A stretch of DNA of 64,000 bases from BCD1 sp965230565. GTDB taxonomy: Bacteria > Bacteroidota > Bacteroidia > Chitinophagales > Saprospiraceae. The stretch spans positions 496,001-560,000 of the forward strand of contig CBDDLH010000015.1 in NCBI GenBank assembly GCA_965230565.1. Reading direction: 5' to 3'. The stretch's first letter is position 1. The number at the start of each line of letters is the position of its first letter. The notes beneath the pieces were generated by a model that saw only the letters and a program-made list of their open reading frames with translations, searched no databases and was not told the origin of the DNA. Shown in pieces: positions 34,431 to 43,937 of this stretch. The translations under genes and the position numbers were made by a program.

Positions 34431-36551
34431 ATGAGTAAAGCAAAAAAATACCTGATAACGTCAGCGCTTCCCTATGCCAACGGAGCATTGCATTTAGGAC
34501 ACCTTGCCGGGGCATACCTTCCGGCAGATATCTATGTGCGCTACCTGCGCCTGCTGGGAAAGGACGTCGTTTGGGTTTGCGGATCTGATGAGCACGGAGC
34601 CGCAATTACTATCCGTGCAAAAAAAGAAGGTATTCCTCCCCAGGCCATCATTGACAAATACCACGAGCTCAATAAATCTACCTTTGAAAAACTCGGTATT
34701 TCATTTGACTTCTATCATCGTACCAGCTCAAAATTACACGAGGAAACAGCCCAGGCATTTTTCAAAAAGCTCTATGAACAAGGAGGCGAATTTGAAGAGA
34801 AAACCTCAGAACAATATTACGATGAGGAATTTGACCAATTCCTCGCTGACCGCTACATCACCGGAACTTGTCCAAAATGTGGTCATCCCGAAGCCTATGG
34901 AGATCAATGCGAAAATTGTGGATCCGACCTCTCTCCCACCGAACTCATCGATCCCGTTTCCACATTAAGCGGAAAAAAACCTATCCTCAAACCCACCAAA
35001 CACTGGTATTTCAAACTCGACAAACACGAAGCCTGGCTCCGAGAATGGTTAGAAAATGGAACCATCGACGGTCAACAACACCACGATCCCAAAACCTGGA
35101 AGAATCACGTTTTAGGACAGTGCCGCTCCTGGCTGGACCACGGACTGCAGCCTCGTGCCATCACCAGGGATCTCAACTGGGGAATACCTGTTCCATTAGA
35201 AGGTGTGGAAGGCAAAGTTTTATACGTTTGGTTTGACGCACCGATCGGCTACATCTCTTCCACCAGACAATGGGCCATCGATAATGATAAAAACTGGGAG
35301 GAATACTGGAAAGGTGATGATGTAGAACTCATCCACTTCATTGGAAAGGACAATATCGTTTTCCACTGCATCGTCTTCCCGGCAATGTTGAAGGCTTTTG
35401 GCAATTATGCCTTGCCTAAAAATGTGCCGGCCAATCAGTTTCTCAATTTTGAAGGACAAAAGTTTTCCAAATCCAGAGGATGGGGAATTGAACAGCATGA
35501 ATACCTGGAAGCTTTCAAAGACTTCCCGAATAAGGAAGATGCCCTCCGTTACGCCCTGCTCAGGAATATGCCTGAAAACAGGGATGCTGATTTCAAGTGG
35601 GACGACTTTATCGACTTTTATGATAAGGAATTAGCAGATAAACTTGGAAATTTCATCAACCGGGTGGTTACGCTGACCAATAAATATTACGACGGCATTA
35701 TTCCTGAATCTACGCTGGACCTGAAGGATGCTTATGAGCCTTTGAAAAAACTTGTCAAAGAAGTTACCGATAACCTGGACGGATTCAGTTTTAAAGCAGC
35801 CTCGAGTGCCTTCATCGAACTAGCTTCTTTTGGAAATATTTATTTTCAGGAAAAAGAGCCCTGGAAATACTGGAAGGAAGATCCGAATAGCCAGGAAGTT
35901 AAGAACACTATGTTTTTAAGTTTGCAAATCATGAGTTTGCTTGCCGTTTTCAGCGAACCGTTTATTCCATTCACTTCTCCAAGGATCAGAAAGCTACTTG
36001 GACTGGATGAACTCAAAAACGGAGACCTGAAAACCATTTTGGGACAATTGGAAGCCGGAGAAGCACTCATCAATGCAGGACACAAGATCGGTGAGCCGGA
36101 AATCCTTTTCGCCAAGATCAATGACCGCAAGGACAAGAGCCGCCTGGAAATTGTCGAAACTCAGAAAGAGAAGCTGGCGAAAATCCTTGAGGAAGAGAAA
36201 GCAGATGAAAGGGAACCGATCAAACCGGAAACGACTTTTGATATTTTCTCAAAAACGGATCTTCGTACCGGTACTATCGTGGCTGCCACAAAAGTTCCCA
36301 AAGCCGATAAATTACTCAACCTGACTATTGACCTGGGTAATGAAAAAAGGACTATTCTTTCGGGAATTGCACAGTTTTACAAACCGGAAGATATCGTTGG
36401 TAAGCAAGTGGTTGTGGTGGCCAATCTGGCACCCAGAAAAATGAGAGGTATTATGTCGGAAGGCATGATCCTCATGGCAGAAGACAAGGACGGCAAGCTC
36501 GGATTTGTCAGCCCTGAAAAAGGGTTTGGCAACGGATTTGTAGTCAGATAA
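34431..36551 (+). CDS. metG: Methionyl-tRNA synthetase with C-terminal tRNA-binding domain
   Basis: 706 aa. Class I signature ALHLGHLAGAYLPADIY (about residues 20-36; HLGH) and KFSKSRG at about 344 in place of KMSKS. A zinc knuckle lies in CPKCGHPEAYGDQCENCG (about 147-164). The anticodon-binding helical domain follows (about 390-560). Residues about 600-706 are an OB-fold EMAP/Trbp domain (KTDLRTGTIVAATKVPKADKLL, ILSGIAQFYKPEDIVG, APRKMRGIMSEGMILMA). It charges tRNA-Met in the cytoplasm. Single gene with a clear terminator. Confidence 0.98.
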   Translation: MSKAKKYLITSALPYANGALHLGHLAGAYLPADIYVRYLRLLGKDVVWVCGSDEHGAAITIRAKKEGIPPQAIIDKYHELNKSTFEKLGISFDFYHRTSSKLHEETAQAFFKKLYEQGGEFEEKTSEQYYDEEFDQFLADRYITGTCPKCGHPEAYGDQCENCGSDLSPTELIDPVSTLSGKKPILKPTKHWYFKLDKHEAWLREWLENGTIDGQQHHDPKTWKNHVLGQCRSWLDHGLQPRAITRDLNWGIPVPLEGVEGKVLYVWFDAPIGYISSTRQWAIDNDKNWEEYWKGDDVELIHFIGKDNIVFHCIVFPAMLKAFGNYALPKNVPANQFLNFEGQKFSKSRGWGIEQHEYLEAFKDFPNKEDALRYALLRNMPENRDADFKWDDFIDFYDKELADKLGNFINRVVTLTNKYYDGIIPESTLDLKDAYEPLKKLVKEVTDNLDGFSFKAASSAFIELASFGNIYFQEKEPWKYWKEDPNSQEVKNTMFLSLQIMSLLAVFSEPFIPFTSPRIRKLLGLDELKNGDLKTILGQLEAGEALINAGHKIGEPEILFAKINDRKDKSRLEIVETQKEKLAKILEEEKADEREPIKPETTFDIFSKTDLRTGTIVAATKVPKADKLLNLTIDLGNEKRTILSGIAQFYKPEDIVGKQVVVVANLAPRKMRGIMSEGMILMAEDKDGKLGFVSPEKGFGNGFVVR

Positions 36552-36557
36552 AATATT

Positions 36558-36588
36558 TCCCGGATTTTGAATTGACCAAAATCCGGGA
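36558..36588 (+). terminator. Intrinsic terminator of metG
   Basis: Perfect 12-bp arms TCCCGGATTTTG and CAAAATCCGGGA with a 7-base loop, followed by TTTTTCTTTT. Confidence 0.9.
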
Positions 36589-36608
36589 TTTTTCTTTTCG
36601 AAAAACAA

Positions 36609-36878
36609 TCAGTACCTAACTTCAAAAGCAGTGAAGTCTTCCATCGGGCCTTCCTCAACTTCAACCTCACTAACCCTCGCCAGCCTAGGACCTACTTTAC
36701 ACCAGGCGATTAAAGCATCTAATACTTCTTCCTCACCCTCAGCTTCAGCATAAACGGATCCATCCGATTCATTTCGGACAAATCCTTTGAGCCCAAGCCT
36801 TTTGGCTTCATCAAAGGTTGATTTGCGATACCAGACTCCCTGGACTTTTCCTTTTATTTTTAGATTGATGTGTTTCAT
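36609..36878 (-). CDS. Acylphosphatase
   Basis: 89 aa, the standard length. The N-terminal KIKGKVQGVWYRKSTFDEAK holds the phosphate-binding loop with the catalytic Arg. LGLKGFVRNESDGSVYAEAEG carries the catalytic Asn (FVRNESDGSV), and the VEEGPMEDFTAFEVRY end is typical. It hydrolyses acyl phosphates such as 1,3-bisphosphoglycerate or acetyl phosphate in the cytoplasm. It lies 35 bp downstream of the beta-galactosidase stop on the same strand and may share its transcript. Confidence 0.95.
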   Translation of the reverse strand: MKHINLKIKGKVQGVWYRKSTFDEAKRLGLKGFVRNESDGSVYAEAEGEEEVLDALIAWCKVGPRLARVSEVEVEEGPMEDFTAFEVRY

Positions 36879-36913
36879 TTTTACCCATATTTAGTCCCTA
36901 CAGGATCTATAAA

Positions 36914-39900
36914 TCAAAATGCCTGGAGCCAGAAATTATATTCATATGTCTGATAAGGTAGCTGATACTCTTGCATAGGCAAGGCACCCCAGCTGTTATT
37001 TCCGCCAACACCCATTTGTTTGTAATCAACCTGCAGGCAGGTAAGCTTTCGAGGCGTTAATTCGGCAGCATGGGATTGCCCTTTTGCATCACCGTCATCC
37101 AGGTCTTCCGGTAAAAAATGTAAGGCAGACAAACTCAAGGGTTCATCACTGTAAACCACCAGGCCATTACCACTTCCGGAAGAAAGCTTCAACCATCTAA
37201 CATCGGTTTTATTGCCCGTCTCCTGAGGACGAATGTACGGATGGAACTGCTCAGAAACCGTACTGGAATATATGCCCACCTTTGCACTGGTCTTTCTGTC
37301 CTCATAGGATTCGTGTGGCCCTCGTCCGTACCATTCCATGACTTCCATCGACTCCGGCAAATTCATTTTCATTCCAAATTTGAGCAGCATGGGATAATTT
37401 CCGCTCAAGGCAGTCATTTTATTTTTCACATGTACCACTCCATCCGGATAAATAGTATAACGGGTTATCCATTGAGCATCTCCCTTCAAAAGATCTGCTG
37501 TCACGGTAACTCTGGCCACTTGGTTTCCATCTGCATGATCCAGAACCACTTTGGTATTTTGTCTTTCATCCCAAACCGTTCGCCAAACCTTGAGTTTTGT
37601 TTGCAACTGGGCTCCATAATCATTGTCAGTAGGCGGTCGCCAGAAATTAGGTTCCGGCCCCTCGGAAATCAGCATTTTATCATTGTGCTTCCAGGTAGTC
37701 ATTTTCCCGGAGTTTTTATCAAAATCAATGACAGAACCGGAAGTTTTTATGGTAATTCTGTCTGCCGTCTCATCGGATTCAAAAGTCCCGCTTCTCATCG
37801 GCATGTGAGGCCGGGGAACTACCGCTTTGGCTAGAAACAATTGCTCATAGGCCACTTCAAAATCCTTTTCAAAAAAGTCGTGTTTATTTTTGTATCTGAA
37901 AGAAAGGTTTAAAAAGGTCTCCTTGCCGGAAGATTTCCAAGAATACGGAATCTCAATCGCTTTTTTAGTCAGAGCTGGAATATCAAGTTTATCTATTTCC
38001 CCGGATTCAGTTACTTCACCATTTTCCATGATTTCCCAATGGAGATAAAGGTGTTCAAGGCTTAGAAAACTGTAATAGTTTTGAACAGCAACCTTACCTT
38101 TTGACTGGTCTTCCCAGGAAGTATAAACCGGTTGATATACTTTCTTTACCTCAAGAATATGTGGATTGATTTCCCTGTCGGGTTGAATAAGTCCATTATT
38201 TAGAAAATTATTGTCACTGGGCGTTCCTTCCGGGCCAAAATCTCCTCCGTAGGCGAAAATAGTTTTCCCTTCGTCCGTTTTCTTATATAAAGACTGATCC
38301 ACCCAGTCCCAGATGAATCCTCCCTGCATGCGGTCATGAGCGTAGATGAGATCCCAGTATTCCTGCAGGTTTCCAACGCTGTTACCCATGGCATGTGCAT
38401 ATTCACATTGGATAAGCGGGCGATCAGGATGTGCATTCACCAGGTGCATCATTTCTCTGGGATAGGCGTACATAGGAGCCAGGATGTCTGTATTCCACTC
38501 GATATAAGCATTGGACCCCCAACCGATTTGAGTACGTTCATACTGAACCGGACGAGAAGCATCTCTGTTTTTTATCCAAAGGTATGTTTGATAAAAATTA
38601 TAGCCATTCCCCGCTTCATTACCTAAGGACCAAATGATAATACTTGGGTGATTTTTATCTCTTTCCACCATACGTTTGGTCCTTTCGATATGGGCGTCGA
38701 CCCAATTGGGATTGTTCCCAAGTGTCCGATCCAGTCGATACCCTGTTCCATGAGATTCAATATTGGCCTCGTCCACTACGTACAAGCCATATTTGTCGCA
38801 GAGTTCATACCACATTGGATCATTGGGATAATGGGACGTACGGACTGCATTGAGGTTGTGTGTTTTCATCAACTCAATATCCTTGATCATAGACGCTCTT
38901 GAAACGACATGACCAGTTGAAGGATCGTGTTCATGTCGATTGGTACCTCTCAGGAAAACTACTTTTCCGTTTACCAATAGCTGTCCATTTATGATATCTA
39001 CTCTTCTGAATCCGATCTTGGAGGTTAGTACCTCAAGTGTTTGGCCGTCTTTATCTTTTACAGTGATTAAGAGCGTGTAGAGGTTTGGCGTTTCTGCACT
39101 CCATTGTTTGATTTTTGGAAGGGACACCATACCGGAAGAGTACATGGTTTTCTCACCTTCAATGGTTATTTTTTGAACACCAGAGGAGACAATGTTTCCC
39201 GTTTCATCCAGCACAGAGCGTTCAACAGTAACCTCTGCCATACCTTTCTCACCATATTGGACAATATCCATTTCGATTTCAAGAGTACCGTCCTTATATT
39301 GCTCATCCAGGCTTGCTTTTGCCCAATAGTCGCGAATATGTACTTTGGGGGCTGCCCAAATGAAAACATCCCTTTCAATACCACTGATACGCCAGAAATC
39401 CTGGGCTTCGAGGTAACTGCCTTCACACCAGCGATAAACTTCAATGGACAATAGATTTTCGCCAGGTTGGACGAATTCAGTGATATCAAATTCCGCAGGC
39501 AACTTACTGCCCTGGCTGTAACCCACTTTTTCACCATTAATCCATAAATAGAAAGCAGATTTGACAGCCCCAAAGTGCAAAAATATCTGGCGGTCAGACC
39601 ATGAACCGGGAATATTGAAAGTTTTACGATAGGACCCAACAGGATTATAATCATGAGGAATATGAGGAGGCTTAGGATCTTTTGGCATGAATTCATTAGG
39701 CTGATTGACATAAATCGGAATTCCATAGCCATTCACCTCCCAGTTGCCGGGAACGGGAATTGTTTTCCAGCTATCATCATTATATCCGGTTTTGAAAAAA
39801 TCAACCGGGCGATCAGCAGGCTTTTTCACCCAATTAAATGTCCAGTTACCATTGAGTAATTGATGATATTTTGAATTGTTTCTATTGTTGGTCAAAGCCA

Positions 39901-40066
39901 ATTCCCTGCTCTCAAATGGAAACAAAGTGGCATGAGGAGTCTCCTTATTAATTTCGAAGACTTTTGGATTTTCCCAATCAAACACTTGTTGAGCTTTTAT
40001 AGGGAAATAAGATAATGATAATACAAAGAACAAAACTAAAGGCAAGCAAAATCGGACTCCTTTCAT
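36914..40066 (-). CDS. Exported beta-galactosidase, glycoside hydrolase family 2
   Basis: 1050 aa, full LacZ-type architecture. Signal peptide at about 1-25 (FCLPLVLFFVLSLSYFPIKAQ). Sugar-binding jelly roll (about 60-235; NYNPVGSYRKTFNIPG, YSQGSKLPAEFDITE), Ig-like domain, TIM barrel with acid/base Glu in WSLGNEAGNG (about 482) and nucleophile Glu in LIQCEYAHAMGNS (about 553), then the C-terminal beta-galactosidase small-chain domain (RPPTDNDYGAQLQ; WYGRGPHESYEDR). It probably acts in the periplasm on galactosides brought in by the neighbouring TonB-dependent receptor, but no SusD partner is present. Confidence 0.95.
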   Translation of the reverse strand: MKGVRFCLPLVLFFVLSLSYFPIKAQQVFDWENPKVFEINKETPHATLFPFESRELALTNNRNNSKYHQLLNGNWTFNWVKKPADRPVDFFKTGYNDDSWKTIPVPGNWEVNGYGIPIYVNQPNEFMPKDPKPPHIPHDYNPVGSYRKTFNIPGSWSDRQIFLHFGAVKSAFYLWINGEKVGYSQGSKLPAEFDITEFVQPGENLLSIEVYRWCEGSYLEAQDFWRISGIERDVFIWAAPKVHIRDYWAKASLDEQYKDGTLEIEMDIVQYGEKGMAEVTVERSVLDETGNIVSSGVQKITIEGEKTMYSSGMVSLPKIKQWSAETPNLYTLLITVKDKDGQTLEVLTSKIGFRRVDIINGQLLVNGKVVFLRGTNRHEHDPSTGHVVSRASMIKDIELMKTHNLNAVRTSHYPNDPMWYELCDKYGLYVVDEANIESHGTGYRLDRTLGNNPNWVDAHIERTKRMVERDKNHPSIIIWSLGNEAGNGYNFYQTYLWIKNRDASRPVQYERTQIGWGSNAYIEWNTDILAPMYAYPREMMHLVNAHPDRPLIQCEYAHAMGNSVGNLQEYWDLIYAHDRMQGGFIWDWVDQSLYKKTDEGKTIFAYGGDFGPEGTPSDNNFLNNGLIQPDREINPHILEVKKVYQPVYTSWEDQSKGKVAVQNYYSFLSLEHLYLHWEIMENGEVTESGEIDKLDIPALTKKAIEIPYSWKSSGKETFLNLSFRYKNKHDFFEKDFEVAYEQLFLAKAVVPRPHMPMRSGTFESDETADRITIKTSGSVIDFDKNSGKMTTWKHNDKMLISEGPEPNFWRPPTDNDYGAQLQTKLKVWRTVWDERQNTKVVLDHADGNQVARVTVTADLLKGDAQWITRYTIYPDGVVHVKNKMTALSGNYPMLLKFGMKMNLPESMEVMEWYGRGPHESYEDRKTSAKVGIYSSTVSEQFHPYIRPQETGNKTDVRWLKLSSGSGNGLVVYSDEPLSLSALHFLPEDLDDGDAKGQSHAAELTPRKLTCLQVDYKQMGVGGNNSWGALPMQEYQLPYQTYEYNFWLQAF

Positions 40067-40095
40067 AAGTTAGAATTTTGCCTGACAAAGTACTG

Positions 40096-40130
40096 AAAAA
40101 ATACTATTTCTCGAAGAAATAGTATTTTTT
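40096..40130. terminator. 16-bp perfect hairpin with AAATACTATTT core
   Basis: Arms 40096-40111 and 40115-40130 with a 3-base CGA loop, ending in A6/T6. It overlaps the stop codon of the TonB-dependent receptor gene (minus) and probably terminates it. It shares its core with the hairpin at 343. Confidence 0.7.
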
Positions 40131-42666
40131 AAAACTCCATCTTCAGCCTTAGGTTTATCCTTCGGGAAGTGAGATAATTAGGTATCGCATATTGCTGTTT
40201 AAAAACAGTTTTTATCCAGGTATTACTCGCTTGATTTTGCACCTGTAACAGATTGTAAACTTCCAGACTCAACCAGGAACTTCGTGTAAACCTGAGAAAG
40301 TGGTTCGGCTTTTTTGCTCGCTTAAACTCATCCCACAATGCATAGGAAAATCCAATATCCACCCTGTGATATGCAGACATGCGATAAGTATTTCTGAAAA
40401 AGCGATTGTTGTCCTTTAGCCCGAACGGCAAACCGCTTCCGACATTGAGGTTAAAATGCACTTTGAAATTTTTATTGTTCCTAAGGTAATCCTGGAAAAA
40501 CATGGAAAGATTAAACAACCTGTCGGTCGGACGTGGCACGAAATCAACAAAAGTGGTATCCGCCTGCCCGATTTCCCGCTGCATATGTTGCACATCCGTA
40601 AGACTTTCCCTTGCCCTAAGCAAGGAAAGATTGATCCAGGATTCCGCACCTGGTACAAATTCACCATTTAGCCTGAGGTCAATTCCGGTTACATATCCCG
40701 TAGCATCATTCTGACCTGAATACTGGATACGTACATTATCCACTTCATAGGAAACAAGGTCCCAAAGTTTTTTGTAATAAACCTCCGTAATGAATTTGAA
40801 TTTCTTGGGATAATTCTTTCCTAAGTAAAAATCCAGGGTCATTCCCCCAAGTATGTGTGCCGATTTTTGAGCAAGGAGATCGGTATTCACTTTTCCATCA
40901 AATCCTCTCATCTCCCGGTAAAAAGGCGGCTGAACATACAATCCACCTGCCAAACGGAAAGCAACGTCCCGCTGGATTCCAAGTGGTTTATACAATAACT
41001 GTGCTCTTGGGGAAATGGTCAATTCTCCATTGATATCCCGGTAATTGGCTCTTACACCTGCAGAGGCTTTAAATTCAGCAACACTTTCCTTCCGCCAGCT
41101 AAAGGTATTCTGAACATAGGCCGACAATTTATTAACCTGAATATCATTCTTGGTTTTCAGAACTGAAATTAACTGAACGGCGCTGGTATCATAATTCAGC
41201 GAATATCCTGCAGAATCCAGCCTTTCCCATTCATTGATCCAGTCATTCATTTGCTCCACCTGGTATTTGGCTCCCCACTGGAGGAAATTACTGGCGGTGG
41301 TTTCCGGATCATCTGGATATAATTGAAGTTCCAGTCCACCTTTGTGTTCAAGATTGTAGATTTTGACGTCCAGAGCATTTCGAACAAATTCGTGCTGTGT
41401 ACCTGTTCCCAATTCAGCGACAACCTCTCCAAATGACTGACTTCCCAATCCGGTCTCAATTTCACTCAAGCTATATCGACCAATGATATCAATGCGCTCA
41501 TTTTCAAGGCTTTGAAAGGCTGAAGTGAGAAATTTCAGGTAAAACGGATTATGGTCGCGTTTAGGTAAATAGGTCAGGGAAAGACCTCCCATACTGGTGG
41601 TAAAATCATCCACCTCCTGGCCTTCGAATACACTGTATAACTGAAGAGCAAAATTGATCAGACCGAGAGCTGTATTTCGGGTTTGAGGAGTAAACTGGTA
41701 AACGCTGCGATTGTAGTTACCCATGAGACCGAGCTGCCAGTTATAACTAAGGTCATAAGTGAGGTATGCCTGAATATCCGTAAAATTCGGCTGATACTCT
41801 CCGTCAATATCAAGTGTACCCAACAAATAACGAGTGGTCTTATAGCGCGCTCCGGCCAGATATCTAAAGCGCCGGTAATTGCTGCCTCCAAGTTTTTTAC
41901 TACCTTCCACATGAGCAGATCCACCCAAAAAACTTACCCCTGCGGAGGCTTTCAGACTGTCAGGGCGTTTATATTTAATATCCAGTACCGAAGATAATTT
42001 ATCTCCGTAACGTGATTCAAAACCTCCGGAGGAGAATGTAAGGTCACGAATAAGGTCAACATTCGCAAAGGTAAGTCCTTCCTGCTGCCCGGCTCTGATC
42101 AATTGAGGCCGGTAAATTTCAAAATCATTTACGTAAACGAGATTTTCATCATAATTACCTCCACGCACATTATACTGGGAACTCAGCTCCCCTCCTGCCC
42201 CGCTGTTGGTACCCAGGGCAATATGCGGAAGCACACTTTCCAGGTTTCCGGTAGTGGTCGGCAGTAATTTTAATTGGGAAACTTCTTCCCTAACCAAACC
42301 GGCATCTTCAATTTTACTTTGGCGAACAACTACTTCTAAGCCTGAATCCGCAAGTGCCAGTAAAACATCCACTTGTCTGGACCGTTGGGCGGGGATGGGC
42401 TCTACCTGAGAAGAAGCCTCGGTATATCCGATCCTGGAAAAAACTATTTCAAAGGCCTCATTTGCAGGTACATCCAGTGAATACCGTCCATTTTGGGAGG
42501 ACTCCGTAACGATTGAAGTACCTTTTATATAAACAGTAACCAATTCTATCGGCTCACCAGTGGAAGCATCGGTTATGATTCCGGTTACTTTTGCATTGCC
42601 GGATTGCCCGTTCAGAGAAAGCACAGCAAAGGAAAAAATAAACAAAGCAAACAGGTGTCTTAACAT
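40129..42666 (-). CDS. TonB-dependent outer-membrane receptor with carboxypeptidase-like regulatory domain
   Basis: About 845 aa from the ATG at 42666, which begins the signal peptide (MLRHLFALFIFSFAVLSLNG). A longer frame to 42735 is less likely. An N-terminal CarboxypepD_reg-like domain follows (KVTGIITDASTGEPIELVTVYIKGT), then a plug domain (about 125-240; QYNVRGGNYDENLVYVNDFEIYRP, GGFESRYGDKLSSVLDIKYK). The remainder is a 22-strand barrel ending INLRLKMEF with the aromatic terminal residue. It imports a ligand across the outer membrane using TonB energy. No SusD gene is adjacent, so it is not a classic SusCD pair. Ligand unknown. Confidence 0.93.
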   Translation of the reverse strand: MLRHLFALFIFSFAVLSLNGQSGNAKVTGIITDASTGEPIELVTVYIKGTSIVTESSQNGRYSLDVPANEAFEIVFSRIGYTEASSQVEPIPAQRSRQVDVLLALADSGLEVVVRQSKIEDAGLVREEVSQLKLLPTTTGNLESVLPHIALGTNSGAGGELSSQYNVRGGNYDENLVYVNDFEIYRPQLIRAGQQEGLTFANVDLIRDLTFSSGGFESRYGDKLSSVLDIKYKRPDSLKASAGVSFLGGSAHVEGSKKLGGSNYRRFRYLAGARYKTTRYLLGTLDIDGEYQPNFTDIQAYLTYDLSYNWQLGLMGNYNRSVYQFTPQTRNTALGLINFALQLYSVFEGQEVDDFTTSMGGLSLTYLPKRDHNPFYLKFLTSAFQSLENERIDIIGRYSLSEIETGLGSQSFGEVVAELGTGTQHEFVRNALDVKIYNLEHKGGLELQLYPDDPETTASNFLQWGAKYQVEQMNDWINEWERLDSAGYSLNYDTSAVQLISVLKTKNDIQVNKLSAYVQNTFSWRKESVAEFKASAGVRANYRDINGELTISPRAQLLYKPLGIQRDVAFRLAGGLYVQPPFYREMRGFDGKVNTDLLAQKSAHILGGMTLDFYLGKNYPKKFKFITEVYYKKLWDLVSYEVDNVRIQYSGQNDATGYVTGIDLRLNGEFVPGAESWINLSLLRARESLTDVQHMQREIGQADTTFVDFVPRPTDRLFNLSMFFQDYLRNNKNFKVHFNLNVGSGLPFGLKDNNRFFRNTYRMSAYHRVDIGFSYALWDEFKRAKKPNHFLRFTRSSWLSLEVYNLLQVQNQASNTWIKTVFKQQYAIPNYLTSRRINLRLKMEF

Positions 42667-42854
42667 TTTGATCGTATTTAGGCTTTTCCAGTTAGAAATG
42701 TAAGAAAGGATAAAAATTGAGGAAATGAAAGTCAAACTTTGCCATTAATTGTCACTTCTCTAGCTAAATAACCAGAAAAAGGCAGTAAATCGTACAAAAG
42801 AGTAATAAATTCACAATGGAACGGCAAAGTCTTTTTTTGTTTCAACATTTTTTA

Positions 42855-42862
42855 TATCTTTG
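42855..42862 (+). promoter_or_regulatory. Opposite-strand -7 box facing small RNA 1
   Basis: TATCTTTG on the plus strand, preceded by T-rich sequence at N20. A transcript starting near 42869 would end at GGACATC/GATGTCC followed by nine T's (about 42976), giving an antisense RNA of about 108 nt. Confidence 0.35.
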
Positions 42863-42881
42863 CATCAACAAGAGGCAAAAA

Positions 42882-43098
42882 TAAAAAAAACCGGCTCAAC
42901 TGAACCGGTTTCAAAAAAACTTTGAGAGGCTATCTACATACCAAATAAGGACATCCATTGATGTCCTTTTTTTTTGTATTCATGAGATTATGTCCTGTTC
43001 GCTTCCGAACGGGATTTTCTATTTTAGGTTAAGTCTGTTATTATTATTAGGTCGTCCTGGCCTTTAGCCACTCTTTTTATCAGACTTTCCCCTTTTCA
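42882..43098 (-). ncRNA. Small RNA candidate 1 (about 215 nt)
   Basis: Predicted between promoter boxes TGTACT (43134-43139) and ATATTTG (43104-43110), 23 bp apart, and a terminator at 42889-42910 followed on the minus strand by eight T's. The terminator's odd pair is G.U only on the minus strand. It is a paralogue of candidate 2. The shared segments include the terminator stem, an unbroken 29-base block next to it (42921-42949 here) and the hairpin at 42949-42966, whose stem covaries between copies (GGACATC/GATGTCC here). Confidence 0.65.
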
Positions 43099-43103
43099 CA
43101 ATT

Positions 43104-43139
43104 CAAATATCGGTTTAATTTAAAATACGTTATAGTACA
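43104..43139 (-). promoter_or_regulatory. Promoter of small RNA 1 (TGTACT-N23-ATATTTG)
   Basis: Same two boxes and exactly the same 23-bp spacing as at 43733 and 44208, while the spacers themselves are unrelated. GTAAAACCA upstream is also shared with copy 2. Confidence 0.6.
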
Positions 43140-43510
43140 ATTAATGGTTTTACTGGAGATAAAACATTTTTACAAAAAAATACAATCCTCTAAAAACCAA
43201 GAACTTACCAATAATCAATACTCAAAGATTTTACATCAAATCAACTTTTTAATCCTATTTTTCTTCAAAAAAAGAATAAAAAATACAGGATCCCTTTTTG
43301 AAAGTTATTATTCCTGCCAAAATCCGATTCCATCTTTTACGCTGACGATACTCCTGAATTTGTAAAAACCAGGTTTAGGAGTTAGCGAAATTTTTAAAAT
43401 AATCTGTTCCTGTTCTCATTTTCTGATGAAACTGAAACCTTAATAAAATTTAACCGTTAAAGAGAGTTGAATTTAATTTGACCTGGCCGGAAAGTATGAA
43501 AGTTCAGGGC

Positions 43511-43726
43511 AAAAAAAAACCGGTTCTGTTGAACCGGTTTCTAAAAACTTTGAGAGGCTATCTACATACCAAATAGGATATCCATTGATATCCCTTTGAG
43601 TCTTTATTCATGAGATTATGTTGCTGTTCACGGGATTAGAACTAGCATTTTGTTTAGTAGTAAGCCCTCGTTTAGGTCTATTTATGATTTGTTATTAACG
43701 AGCCTTTTGCCCGCTGTTTCTTTTTG
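43511..43726 (-). ncRNA. Small RNA candidate 2 (about 215 nt), paralogue of candidate 1
   Basis: Promoter boxes TGTACT (43763-43768) and ATATTTG (43733-43739). The terminator has perfect 9-bp arms AACCGGTTC/GAACCGGTT with loop AACA on the minus strand, then nine T's. The hairpin at 43576-43593 is GGATATC/GATATCC, a compensated C-G to T-A change relative to candidate 1. Predicted length matches candidate 1 within a base or two. Confidence 0.65.
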
Positions 43727-43732
43727 ATAATA

Positions 43733-43768
43733 CAAATATGCAGTGAAATAATACCTTTGCCTAGTACA
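43733..43768 (-). promoter_or_regulatory. Promoter of small RNA 2 (TGTACT-N23-ATATTTG)
   Basis: Boxes at 43763-43768 and 43733-43739, 23 bp apart. Confidence 0.6.
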
Positions 43769-43937
43769 AATTCTGGTTTTACTGGACTTAAAAAAAATAA
43801 TCAAAAAATAATAAATAATTGATTTTCAATAATTTAACATTAAATCTAGGCGTGATTTTATCCATAAAAGCTATTTTTTTGAAGCTTATTTTTCTCATTT
43901 TTTATAAAAAAAGTCCCTTGAACCTCAATTTCGGATA

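Noticed and set aside
36914..42666. Polysaccharide utilisation locus (SusCD type)
   Set aside because: There is a beta-galactosidase and a TonB-dependent receptor, but no SusD gene, no regulator and no further glycan enzymes; the receptor's form is not SusC-specific.
43144..43365. 73-aa plus-strand frame between small RNAs 1 and 2
   Set aside because: Lys/Phe/Ile-rich translation of AT-rich DNA, no promoter, runs through the conserved upstream block of small RNA 1.
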